A stretch of 64,000 bases of DNA from Mesorhizobium shangrilense (GTDB lineage Bacteria > Pseudomonadota > Alphaproteobacteria > Rhizobiales > Rhizobiaceae), in assembly GCF_040537815.1 (NCBI RefSeq), contig NZ_JBEWSZ010000005.1, positions 1 to 64,000 of the forward strand, given 5' to 3'. Positions 31,288 through 38,672 of the stretch are shown piece by piece (the first letter of the stretch is position 1; every line of letters starts with the position of its first letter). A model generated the notes under the pieces. It saw only the letters and a list, made by a program, of their open reading frames with translations. It searched no databases and was not told the origin of the DNA. A program made the translations under genes and the position numbers.

Positions 31288-31839
31288 ATGGCTGCCGTCT
31301 CTCAGGGCTTCAAGACCGATCTGCTCGGATCGATCCCCAGTCTGCGCGCCTTTGCAGTGTCGCTGACGCAGAATGCCGACAAGGCCGACGACCTGGTGCA
31401 GGAGACGCTGGTCAAGGCGTGGGACAAGCATGAAAGCTTCCAGCCGGGCACCAATCTCAAGGCCTGGCTGTTCACCATCCTGCGCAACGAATTCTATTCG
31501 CAGATGCGCAAGCGCGGCCGCGAAGTGCAGGATAGCGATGGTATCATGACGGCAAGGCTTGCCGTTCATCCGGCCCAGCACGGTCAGCTTGACCTGAAGG
31601 ATTTTCGCGGCGCGCTCGAACAATTGCCCGAGGACCAGCGCGAAGCCATCATCCTCATCGGCGCGTCGGGTTTCTCCTATGAGGAAGCCGCCGAGATTTG
31701 CGGATGCGCGGTCGGAACAATCAAGAGCCGCGTCAGCCGAGCCCGCACGCGGCTGCAGGAAATCCTGAAGATTTCCGGTGAGGACGAGTACGGCCCCGAT
31801 GCGATCTCGGCCCAGGTGATGGGCACGCCGGGAAGCTGA
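31288..31839 (+). CDS. ecfG: General stress ECF sigma factor EcfG
   Basis: 183 residues with ECF regions 2 and 4: SLTQNADKADDLVQETLVKA and FQPGTNLKAWLFTILRNEFY, then LPEDQREAIILIGASGFSYE and AAEICGCAVGTIKSRVSRAR. It directs RNA polymerase to GGAAC-N16/17-CGTT promoters of the general stress response. The many exact copies of that motif in this window are its expected targets. Co-transcribed with nepR. Confidence 0.95.
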   Translation: MAAVSQGFKTDLLGSIPSLRAFAVSLTQNADKADDLVQETLVKAWDKHESFQPGTNLKAWLFTILRNEFYSQMRKRGREVQDSDGIMTARLAVHPAQHGQLDLKDFRGALEQLPEDQREAIILIGASGFSYEEAAEICGCAVGTIKSRVSRARTRLQEILKISGEDEYGPDAISAQVMGTPGS

Positions 31840-31906
31840 GGCGTGACGGAGAAGGCGGGATCGGGATCGTGCCGCTCAGCAATCAAGATATGTCGGTTAT
31901 GGGGTG

Positions 31907-32320
31907 TCAGTTGGCGGGCTTCCGGCCGCAGGCGGCCGCCACGGCCTCGACAAGGTCCTCTCCCGAATAGGGCTTCGTGACCAGCCTGATGCCGGGAAAG
32001 GACGCCTTGATCTCGTCAACGTCCGAATAACCCGAGGCGAAGACGAAAGGCAGGCCGGTTTCCCGCAAACCCGAGGCGAAATCAAGCGTGGAGGCCCCGC
32101 CCAGCATGAGATCGACAATGGCGGCGTCGAATCGTCCAGCAACGTCCTGCTTGTCAATATCCGCCAGATCGCGGGCGATAACCACCTCGCCGGCGCCATA
32201 GTCGCGGCACAGCTGCTCGACATCCATGGCGATCAGGAATTCATCCTCCAAGACCAGAATTCGCAGTCCGTCAAGCAATGGTGGCACGTAGCAATGTCTC
32301 CTTGAAACCAAGGGAGTCAT
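31907..32320 (-). CDS. Single-domain response regulator
   Basis: About 137 residues from ATG 32320 (ATG 32344 gives 145). A receiver only: LRILVLEDEFLIAMDVEQLC supplies the acidic pocket, DAAIVDLMLGG the phospho-acceptor Asp and RLVTKPYSGEDL the conserved Lys. Without an output domain it probably acts by protein contact or as a phosphate sink. Position beside phyR-nepR-ecfG and HWE kinases suggests a role in the same network, as for other single-domain receivers in rhizobia (inference). Confidence 0.83.
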   Translation of the reverse strand: MTPLVSRRHCYVPPLLDGLRILVLEDEFLIAMDVEQLCRDYGAGEVVIARDLADIDKQDVAGRFDAAIVDLMLGGASTLDFASGLRETGLPFVFASGYSDVDEIKASFPGIRLVTKPYSGEDLVEAVAAACGRKPAN

Positions 32321-32373
32321 GATCGTTATTTGGCATCCTGTCATTTAAAAAAGACATGCCGGGCGCAGATGGT

Positions 32374-32398
32374 GGAACCACCGCCGCCGCGACGCGTT
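32374..32398 (+). promoter_or_regulatory. Predicted EcfG promoter for Crp/Fnr gene
   Basis: GGAAC (32374-32378), 16-nt spacer, CGTT (32395-32398). Exact consensus, 49 nt before the start codon at 32447. Confidence 0.8.
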
Positions 32399-32446
32399 GG
32401 AAATCAACTCTCTCGAAGAGGGGCAACGCTTTCGAAGAGGGTCGAA

Positions 32447-33208
32447 ATGTCGGGCCAGAACGGTCGTTCCTTCTCCAGCCGCCAATATCCTTGCGAAAAC
32501 TGTCCGCTTCGGCCGCTGCCGGTGTTCCGTGAGTTCGAAAAGCAGGAACTCGTCTTCATCAGCAAGTTCAAGAAGGGTGAGCTTGCCGTCGACAAGGGCG
32601 CCACGGTGCTGGTCGAGGGCAGTCACAGCGCCCACCTTTATACGGTGCTTTCGGGCTGGGCCTTCCGCTACAAGCTGTTGTCGGATGGCCGCCGCCAGAT
32701 TCTCAACTATCTGATGCCGGGCGATCTCATCGGCCTGCAAGGCAGCGTGATGGGCGAGATGCAGCATTCCGTCGAGGCCCTGTCGCCGATGCTGCTGTGC
32801 GTCTTCGAGCGCGAGTCCCTGCACGAACTCTACCGCAATCACCCCGGCCTCGCCTACGACATCACCTGGATCGCGTCGCGAGAGGAGCGGATGCTCGATG
32901 AAAACCTGCTCAGCGTCGGTCGTCGCAGCGCCATCGAGCGCGCCGCCTACCTCATCTCCTTCATAGGCAGCCGGGCCAAGGTGGTCGGCGTCAACGGCAA
33001 GCAATCCGTCCGGATCCCGATCACGCAGCAGCACATAGCCGATACGCTCGGCCTCTCCCTGGTTCACACCAACAAGACGATCCGCAAGCTGATGGATCGA
33101 AAGCTGATCCTCTGGCGCGACGGCGGCTGCGAGGTTGTCGACAATGAAGGGCTCAAGGAACTCGCCCATTGGGAGGGATTGACCGAGGGTCGTCGGCCGT
33201 TGATCTGA
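32447..33208 (+). CDS. Crp/Fnr-family transcriptional regulator
   Basis: 253 residues from ATG 32447. A Cys-containing N-terminus (YPCENCPLRPLPVF) precedes a cyclic-nucleotide-binding-like beta barrel (SHSAHLYTVLSGWAFRYKLL, NYLMPGDLIGLQG) and a winged helix-turn-helix (ITQQHIADTLGLSLVHTNKT). CxxC near the start resembles the FNR/FixK group but I see no full four-Cys cluster. An exact EcfG promoter lies 49 nt upstream, making this a likely secondary regulator within the stress response. Confidence 0.9.
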   Translation: MSGQNGRSFSSRQYPCENCPLRPLPVFREFEKQELVFISKFKKGELAVDKGATVLVEGSHSAHLYTVLSGWAFRYKLLSDGRRQILNYLMPGDLIGLQGSVMGEMQHSVEALSPMLLCVFERESLHELYRNHPGLAYDITWIASREERMLDENLLSVGRRSAIERAAYLISFIGSRAKVVGVNGKQSVRIPITQQHIADTLGLSLVHTNKTIRKLMDRKLILWRDGGCEVVDNEGLKELAHWEGLTEGRRPLI

Positions 33209-33309
33209 CGGTGCGCACGTTAACCTGAAGCCAAATCGCGGCTGGACTCGACCGCAGAAACAACCTTTCATCAGACCACTATGATTTCGGGGCTTGGGCC
33301 CGTCGTTTC

Positions 33310-33334
33310 GGAACCTTGGCGTCCATCGAACGTT
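33310..33334 (+). promoter_or_regulatory. Predicted EcfG promoter for DUF883 gene
   Basis: GGAAC (33310-33314), 16-nt spacer, CGTT (33331-33334). Exact consensus, 31 nt before the start at 33365. Confidence 0.83.
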
Positions 33335-33364
33335 TGAAATCAAGCGAACGCAAGGAGTTAAGCA

Positions 33365-33691
33365 ATGGCTACCGCCACCGGAAAAACCGCAAATGAAAGC
33401 CGGACGAACCCAGACCTTGAAGCCGACATCAAGCAGCTCAAGGCCGATATCGAGAAGCTGACCAAGCAATTGGCCAAGACCGGCGAGCATGGCTATGGGA
33501 CAGCCCGTCGCGCGGCGAGCGAAGGTGTCGAGCAATTGCGTGCCCAGGGCGAGGCGGCCTTCGACAATTTGCGCAGCAATGCCAGGGATGTCGAGGCGCA
33601 GCTGCTGGCCAGCGTGCGTGAAAAGCCGGTGACGTCGCTGGCGATCGCGGCCGGCGTCGGCTTCCTGTTCGCGCTTCTCGCCCGGCGCTAA
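33365..33691 (+). CDS. DUF883 (ElaB/YqjD-type) membrane-anchored protein
   Basis: 108 residues from ATG 33365 after AAGGAG. A long amphipathic coiled helix (LEADIKQLKADIEKLTKQLA; EGVEQLRAQGEAAFDNLRSN) leads to a C-terminal membrane anchor (SLAIAAGVGFLFALLARR), the ElaB/YqjD architecture. E. coli relatives bind stationary-phase ribosomes and associate with the membrane. An exact EcfG promoter precedes it, and it forms an operon with the membrane protein starting 6-12 nt after its stop. Confidence 0.88.
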   Translation: MATATGKTANESRTNPDLEADIKQLKADIEKLTKQLAKTGEHGYGTARRAASEGVEQLRAQGEAAFDNLRSNARDVEAQLLASVREKPVTSLAIAAGVGFLFALLARR

Positions 33692-33696
33692 TTCCC

Positions 33697-34161
33697 GTGG
33701 GAATGCTGGCATCGCTTATTTCGGGTTTCGCCTCCGGCGAGACCGTGGCCGCCATACGCCGCGCTCGCACCGCCGCGATCGTCTATGCGGTTGCCGCCCT
33801 GGCGGCGCTCTGCGGTCTCGGGTTCCTGGTCGGAGCGGCCTATATCTGGACGGCCGGCCGCTACGGATCGATGGCCGCCTCGCTGGGCTTTGGGGCCGGC
33901 TTCCTGGTCATCGCCGGGCTTATACTGCTCGTCTATCAGCTAGCTTCAGGCGCGCGCGCCCGGCGCCGCGCGAAACGGCGCGACGCGGACTTGAAGGCGA
34001 TCGGCATTACAGCAGCACTTGCCGTGTTGCCGACGCTGCTCAAGGGGAAGGGCGGTCTGGGCGTCATTCTCGGGCCGGCGGTGGCGCTTGTCGCCTACGC
34101 CATCTACCGTGAAAACGTGAAGCCCGGCACGGATGGCCGTGATGATGGCGACGCGAAATAG
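33697..34161 (+). CDS. Integral membrane protein, phage-holin-like/DUF1469-like
   Basis: About 154 residues, start GTG 33697 or ATG 33703. Two helices form a hairpin (IVYAVAALAALCGLGFLVGA; ASLGFGAGFLVIAGLILLVY), followed by a basic loop RARRRAKRRDADLK and a further hydrophobic stretch. It is co-transcribed with the DUF883 gene, a pairing common for YqjD-YqjE-type genes, where the second gene is of the DUF1469/holin-like group. The family name is inferred from that context. It should share the EcfG promoter at 33310. Confidence 0.7.
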   Translation: MGMLASLISGFASGETVAAIRRARTAAIVYAVAALAALCGLGFLVGAAYIWTAGRYGSMAASLGFGAGFLVIAGLILLVYQLASGARARRRAKRRDADLKAIGITAALAVLPTLLKGKGGLGVILGPAVALVAYAIYRENVKPGTDGRDDGDAK

Positions 34162-34167
34162 CGCGGG

Positions 34168-35775
34168 CTATTTCGACAAATCTTCCAGCGGCATGGATAT
34201 CTCGGCATAGACGCCCTCCGGCCTGAACTCATGCGTCACCTCGCTGGAGATGACCTTGGCCAGGCTGCGACGGATCAGGATCGAACCGAAGCCGTGGCGT
34301 TCCGGCGGGGTGACTTCAGGGCCGCCACTTTCGCGCCAGGTCAGCACCAGGCGCCGGTCGCCCTTCTTGCCTTGCGTCTTCCAGTCGAGATCCACCTTGC
34401 CGGCCGCCACGGACAGCGATCCGTATTGCAGCGCGTTGCTGGCCAGTTCATGCAGGATCAGGCCAAGTCCGACGGCCTGGTCGGGTGACAGCAACAGGTC
34501 GGCGCCGGAGATTTTCATGCGCGGCTGCGCGGCGTTGTCAAACGGCTTCACTTCGATCTGCACGAGTTCGCGGATGCCGATGCCGCGCCACTCGCGATCC
34601 GACAAAAGACTATGGGCAACGCCAAGCGCTTGCAGCCGGGCGCCGAAGGCCTCGAGAAATTCACTCGGCTGGCGTGCGTGCCGGACCGTCTGCGTTGCCA
34701 GTGCCTGGACTGTCGCCAGCGTGTTCTTGACGCGGTGATTGAGCTCGCGCAGCAAAAGCCGTTGCCGTTCGTCGCCAAGCTTGCGCTCGGTGATATCGTA
34801 ATTGACGCCGAAGATCAGCGTCGGCTTGCCGTCGTCATCGCGTTCGATGACGCGCCCGCGCGTGGCGAGCCAGCGCGGCGGGGAGAAGCCTTTCACCCGG
34901 TATTCGCCGAAATAGTCGTCGCTGCCGGTCAGGGCGTCACGGAAGCGGGTTTCAGTCTGATAGACGTCGCGTGGATCGATGGCGGTCAGGATATCGCGGG
35001 CCCGCAACCGGGTCGAACGCGGCAGGTTGAACAGTTCGGACATCAAGACATCGCATTCGATCATTTCGGCGCGGATATCCCAGGCCCAACTGGCGAGCGA
35101 AGCCGCGTCGAGCGCGATGGCGCGCCGCTTTTCCTCGCGCGCCAGTGCTGCCTCGGCGATGGCGCCGCTGCGGGTCGCGTCCTTCAGCATGAACAGGCTG
35201 GCGGCGAGGCCGGCCAGCGCCTTCAATTGATCGAGCTTGGCGGCGGACGGGAACGCGTGCGGCTTGCGGTCGAGTACGCACAGCGTGCCGATGCGCGCGC
35301 CGGCGACCACCATCGGCGCCCCGGCATAGAAACGGACGTGGTGCTTGCCGGTGACCAGTGGATTGGTCATGAAACGTGGGTCGAGCGTGGCGTCGGTCAC
35401 CACCAGCGGTTCATCGCCCGCGGCGATTGCATGGGCACAGAACGATATGTCGGTCGTCGTTTCGGTTTCGTCGATCCCGACGCAGGACTTGAACCATTGC
35501 CGGTCCAGATCGAGCAGCGTAACAAGCGCGATCGGTGCTTGCATCACTGACGCCGCGAGATTGCTGATGCGGTCGAAATCAGGGTCGGCCGCCGTGTCCA
35601 GCATCTCCAGCCCGTGCAGCACGGACAGCCGATCCCTGTCACTTACCGCGCGAAAAATCTCGGCCGGCAGGCCCGGCGCGCCTTCAATCGTATTGTCCAC
35701 CAGATCCCCAATGCCCCGTCTTGCGGTCGTTCCTTGTTGCCCCTGCTGGCCGGCGAGAGGTCGTCCCCCAAGCAT
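34168..35775 (-). CDS. Soluble GAF-PAS-HWE histidine kinase
   Basis: 535 residues if it starts at ATG 35775, chosen because GAAGG precedes it. A GAF domain (about 45-190: FDRISNLAASVMQAPIALVT, RIGTLCVLDRKPHAF) is followed by a PAS domain (about 225-340) and the HWE block LLRELNHRVKNTLATVQALA with His347; the ATPase part has LILHELASNALQYGSL. This is the third HWE/HisKA_2 kinase in the stress island and a candidate PhyR kinase. No EcfG motif is seen before it. Confidence 0.88.
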   Translation of the reverse strand: MLGGRPLAGQQGQQGTTARRGIGDLVDNTIEGAPGLPAEIFRAVSDRDRLSVLHGLEMLDTAADPDFDRISNLAASVMQAPIALVTLLDLDRQWFKSCVGIDETETTTDISFCAHAIAAGDEPLVVTDATLDPRFMTNPLVTGKHHVRFYAGAPMVVAGARIGTLCVLDRKPHAFPSAAKLDQLKALAGLAASLFMLKDATRSGAIAEAALAREEKRRAIALDAASLASWAWDIRAEMIECDVLMSELFNLPRSTRLRARDILTAIDPRDVYQTETRFRDALTGSDDYFGEYRVKGFSPPRWLATRGRVIERDDDGKPTLIFGVNYDITERKLGDERQRLLLRELNHRVKNTLATVQALATQTVRHARQPSEFLEAFGARLQALGVAHSLLSDREWRGIGIRELVQIEVKPFDNAAQPRMKISGADLLLSPDQAVGLGLILHELASNALQYGSLSVAAGKVDLDWKTQGKKGDRRLVLTWRESGGPEVTPPERHGFGSILIRRSLAKVISSEVTHEFRPEGVYAEISMPLEDLSK

Positions 35776-35800
35776 GGAACCTTCGTAGCGGGGAACAGTT
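35776..35800 (+). promoter_or_regulatory. Near-consensus EcfG promoter for 35858 gene
   Basis: GGAAC (35776-35780), 16-nt spacer, AGTT (35797-35800): one mismatch in the less conserved first base of the -10. It lies 58 nt before a small membrane protein gene. Confidence 0.55.
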
Positions 35801-35857
35801 ACCCGAACATGTTTTTTCGAACACGCCTGCCGGCGCCAAGCAATACTGAGGCCGAAC

Positions 35858-36031
35858 ATGACCAAAATCATCCCTGAAGACAAAGCCCGTCAGGGGCGCT
35901 GGGGGTGGCACGGCTTTCGCATCCTCATTGCGGCGCTGCTCCTGGCCTTCATCGCGTGGGGCGCGGCGAAAATCTATGGCGAGGTGATCAAGTCGCCGAC
36001 GACCCAGCAAAATAGCATCCCCCAAGGCTAG
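35858..36031 (+). CDS. Small single-helix membrane protein (57 aa)
   Basis: 57 residues: a charged N-terminus (MTKIIPEDKARQGRWGWHGF), one membrane helix (RILIAALLLAFIAWGAAKIY) and a short polar tail. The gene lies between two convergent or divergent larger genes and has a near-consensus EcfG promoter 58 nt upstream. No family is recognised. It resembles the stress-controlled small membrane protein encoded at 28169-28342 in size and topology only. Confidence 0.6.
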   Translation: MTKIIPEDKARQGRWGWHGFRILIAALLLAFIAWGAAKIYGEVIKSPTTQQNSIPQG

Positions 36032-36054
36032 GGGGTCCACGGAACCGGATCGCA

Positions 36055-36975
36055 TCATGCGGCCTCGGCTTGAGCATTGCGCGCGGGCACCAGCACATTG
36101 AGTGCGCCGGGGTGGATTTTGATCGTCGTTTCCTGATCAAGCTTGACCAGTTCGCCATCGATCACCGCGCGGTATTTTTTCGCTGGCGAATGGACTTTCA
36201 CCACCACCCGCTCGGCCTGGTGAATCTCGACATGTTCGTTATCGCGCCACTTGCCGCGCGCCATGTTGAAGAAGAATTTGACCAGGTGGCGGCGCTGCTC
36301 GGCCACCGTGACATAGATGCCAAGCACGCCGCCCGCGGGATCGTCGGCGTAGGGCAGGTGGCCTTCCCCAAACAGATTGTTGGTAATGCCGATGGCGGTG
36401 GTCCGTGTGACGATCTCGACTTCGCCCACCGTCAGCGTCACCTTCATTGCCTGTGGGTCGTTGATCGTTGCCCAGGCAGCCTGTGCCGAGGCTCTTATCT
36501 TTCCCAGACGTGAACCGAACTCCAGTTTCTGGCGACGCTGCACCATCTTGGCATGCATGCCGATCGAGAACTGATGCACGAACGGACGACCGTTCGCTGT
36601 GGCGATATCCACCGCCGTCACGTCGGCGTCGACAAAGGATTCCAGTGCGGCATCGAGCGTATGGGGAATGCCGAGCCCGCGCGCGAACAGGTTCATGGTG
36701 CCTGCCGGCAAAATCGCCAACGCCTTGTTCTTGCCCATCAGCCGGGCCGCCGCCGCCGAAATGGTGCCGTCGCCTCCACCGGCCAGCACAATATCGATCC
36801 CGCGCCGCGACGCCGCACTGTCCAGCGCCGCTACAACATTCTTGCCGGCGACGACATCGAGATCGATGGAGTGACCGGCTGCCTCAAGGGTCTGGCGCAT
36901 GCGCTGGGAGAAACCGGCGATGTCGGTCGTGCGCAAGGTGCCACCGTCCTGGTTCAGCACCGCCGCAAACCGCAT
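36055..36975 (-). CDS. Diacylglycerol/lipid kinase-family protein
   Basis: 306 residues. The catalytic core shows VLAGGGDGTISAAAARLMGK and AILPAGTMNLFARGLGIP, the glycine-rich nucleotide site of DgkB/YegS-like lipid kinases, then a beta-sandwich C-terminal domain. It should phosphorylate a lipid alcohol at the membrane; the exact substrate is unknown. An exact EcfG promoter lies 60 nt before the start, so lipid metabolism may be linked to the stress response. Confidence 0.9.
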   Translation of the reverse strand: MRFAAVLNQDGGTLRTTDIAGFSQRMRQTLEAAGHSIDLDVVAGKNVVAALDSAASRRGIDIVLAGGGDGTISAAAARLMGKNKALAILPAGTMNLFARGLGIPHTLDAALESFVDADVTAVDIATANGRPFVHQFSIGMHAKMVQRRQKLEFGSRLGKIRASAQAAWATINDPQAMKVTLTVGEVEIVTRTTAIGITNNLFGEGHLPYADDPAGGVLGIYVTVAEQRRHLVKFFFNMARGKWRDNEHVEIHQAERVVVKVHSPAKKYRAVIDGELVKLDQETTIKIHPGALNVLVPARNAQAEAA

Positions 36976-37034
36976 AGTTCGCTCCGCATTTTGACATGAC
37001 CCACCAGGCCGGGACTTGCCCAGCCACAGGCTGA

Positions 37035-37059
37035 AACGGACGTTGTGGAAAAAGGTTCC
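37035..37059 (-). promoter_or_regulatory. Predicted EcfG promoter for lipid kinase
   Basis: Minus-strand GGAAC (37055-37059), 16-nt spacer, CGTT (37035-37038). Exact consensus, 60 nt before the start at 36975. Confidence 0.78.
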
Positions 37060-37148
37060 GCTCGCAGGGGTATATCGAGACGCGAATTCCCCTGCGCCCG
37101 GGCGTGGATTTCGCTACCGAGCCGGCGGTCTGCCGACGGTCTTTTGTC

Positions 37149-37173
37149 GGAACAACAGCGCGGTCACGACGTT
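37149..37173 (+). promoter_or_regulatory. Predicted EcfG promoter for PRC-barrel gene
   Basis: GGAAC (37149-37153), 16-nt spacer, CGTT (37170-37173). Exact consensus, 94 nt before ATG 37267, and divergent from the lipid-kinase promoter 90 nt away. Confidence 0.78.
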
Positions 37174-37266
37174 GTGAATGCGCAGAGGATGCCGCGTCCG
37201 GTCTTCCCAGCGACGGTTTAACCGGACGCGGTGCGCATGAAATCACGCACGAGGGAGATACCTATC

Positions 37267-38583
37267 ATGATCCGCAACCTTTTAGCCACGACCGCGCTCG
37301 CAACGCTGATAGCGACGGGTGCATATGCCCAGACAGCCACAACGCCGGCACCAGCCCAGACGCCGGCAGTCCAGAATGCGGCTCCCGCCGCACAGATGCA
37401 GCGCGCCGAGGGCAGCCTCGTCACCAACATCATTGGCACGAGCGTCTACAATGGTAGCGGCGACAGTGCTGAGAATATCGGCAAGGTCAGCGACGTCGTG
37501 TTCGACAAGGAAGGCCAGGTGAAATCCGTTGTCATCGGCGTCGGCGGCTTCCTTGGCGTCGGGGCCAAGAAAGTCGCCTTCGACTACAGCAAGGTGCAGT
37601 GGGCCGAGAAGAACGGCGACCGCTGGCTGGTGGCGCCGACGACGAAGGAGCAACTGACGGCGCAGGCCGAATTCGACGCCAAGCCGTATGCTCCGGCGCC
37701 GGCAACGCCAGCTACGGCGCCGGCGGCGGGCACGGATGCCGCGCAAGCTCCCGCCGCCGCGCCTGCCGAGCCGGTGAAGCGTGCCGAGGGCAATCTCGCG
37801 ACGAACATCGTTGGTCAGAAAGTCTACGATAGCACCAGCGATGACGCCCAGAACATCGGCAGTATCAACGACATCGTTCTGGCCAAGGACGGCAAGGCCG
37901 AATCCCTGGTCATTGGGGTCGGCGGCTTCCTAGGCATGGGGGCCAAGAACGTCGCCTTTGATTTCGGCAAGGCCGAATGGGCCGAGAAGAACGGCGAGCG
38001 TTGGCTGGTCGCGCAGACCACCAAGGAACAGCTGCAGGCGCAGCCGGATTTTAACCGCAGGGCCTATGACCCAGCTCCGGCGGTGACCGCTTCCAACGGT
38101 GCCACAGCTCCGGCTCCAATGAACGCGGTGCCGTCCGACAGCTCGCCTCCGGCCGTGGCCCCTGCTGACAAAACAGCGCAGGCGCCAGCCGCGGCCACGC
38201 CTACCATGTCTCCCGACCAGATGCAGACTGCCGCCATAGACAAATCGGGGCTGAATGAAATGCCGATCGGCGAAATCCGCGGCGATGATCTGAAGGGCAC
38301 GACCGTCTACGGCGCCAACGACGCCAAGGTGGGCGAGATCGGCGACGTCGTGCTGACGCCCGATACCAAACCCGACGCGGTGATCGTCGACGTCGGGGGT
38401 TTCCTGGGCATCGGCGAGAAGGAAGTGGCCGTTAGCATGGATAATCTGAAGTTCATGACCGACAAGGACGGCAAGAAGTATCTCTACACGACCTTCACCA
38501 AGGAGCAGCTCGAAGCGCAAGCGGCCTATGACAAGAGCAGCTACACGCAAAATCGCGCCAAGCAGCGACTGATCGTGCAGTAG
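37267..38583 (+). CDS. Exported protein with three PRC-barrel domains
   Basis: 438 residues from ATG 37267. A signal peptide (MIRNLLATTALATLIATGAY, cleavage after YAQ region) is followed by three PRC-barrels at about 47-130, 170-260 and 345-430, separated by Ala/Pro-rich linkers. Units 1 and 2 are close copies (VVIGVGGFLGVGAKKVAFDY versus VIGVGGFLGMGAKNVAFDFG, then WAEKNG-RWLVA-TTKEQL). Unit 3 differs (VIVDVGGFLGIGEKEVAVSM). PRC-barrels are small all-beta adaptor domains; an exported triple form suggests an envelope role, which is inference. Confidence 0.85.
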   Translation: MIRNLLATTALATLIATGAYAQTATTPAPAQTPAVQNAAPAAQMQRAEGSLVTNIIGTSVYNGSGDSAENIGKVSDVVFDKEGQVKSVVIGVGGFLGVGAKKVAFDYSKVQWAEKNGDRWLVAPTTKEQLTAQAEFDAKPYAPAPATPATAPAAGTDAAQAPAAAPAEPVKRAEGNLATNIVGQKVYDSTSDDAQNIGSINDIVLAKDGKAESLVIGVGGFLGMGAKNVAFDFGKAEWAEKNGERWLVAQTTKEQLQAQPDFNRRAYDPAPAVTASNGATAPAPMNAVPSDSSPPAVAPADKTAQAPAAATPTMSPDQMQTAAIDKSGLNEMPIGEIRGDDLKGTTVYGANDAKVGEIGDVVLTPDTKPDAVIVDVGGFLGIGEKEVAVSMDNLKFMTDKDGKKYLYTTFTKEQLEAQAAYDKSSYTQNRAKQRLIVQ

Positions 38584-38672
38584 GGAGTAAGTCAGTAGGG
38601 CAGTAGGCAGTAGGGACTGCGTCGCAGTTCAGCCTATTGCCTTGCTGCCCTATTCCCTTATTCCCCTACTAA
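38581..38672. repeat. Degenerate inverted repeat between convergent genes
   Basis: Left part repeats AGTAGGG/AGTAGGCAGTAGGG several times; right part is its approximate complement (TGCCCTATTCCCTTATTCCCC). The transcript would fold into a long imperfect hairpin. Such AGTAGGG-type intergenic repeats are familiar in Mesorhizobium (from memory). It could end transcription of both neighbours. Confidence 0.6.

Noticed and set aside
32345..33712. 455-codon minus-strand frame opposite Crp/Fnr and DUF883 genes
   Set aside because: The sense frames have clear domains, ribosome sites and EcfG promoters.
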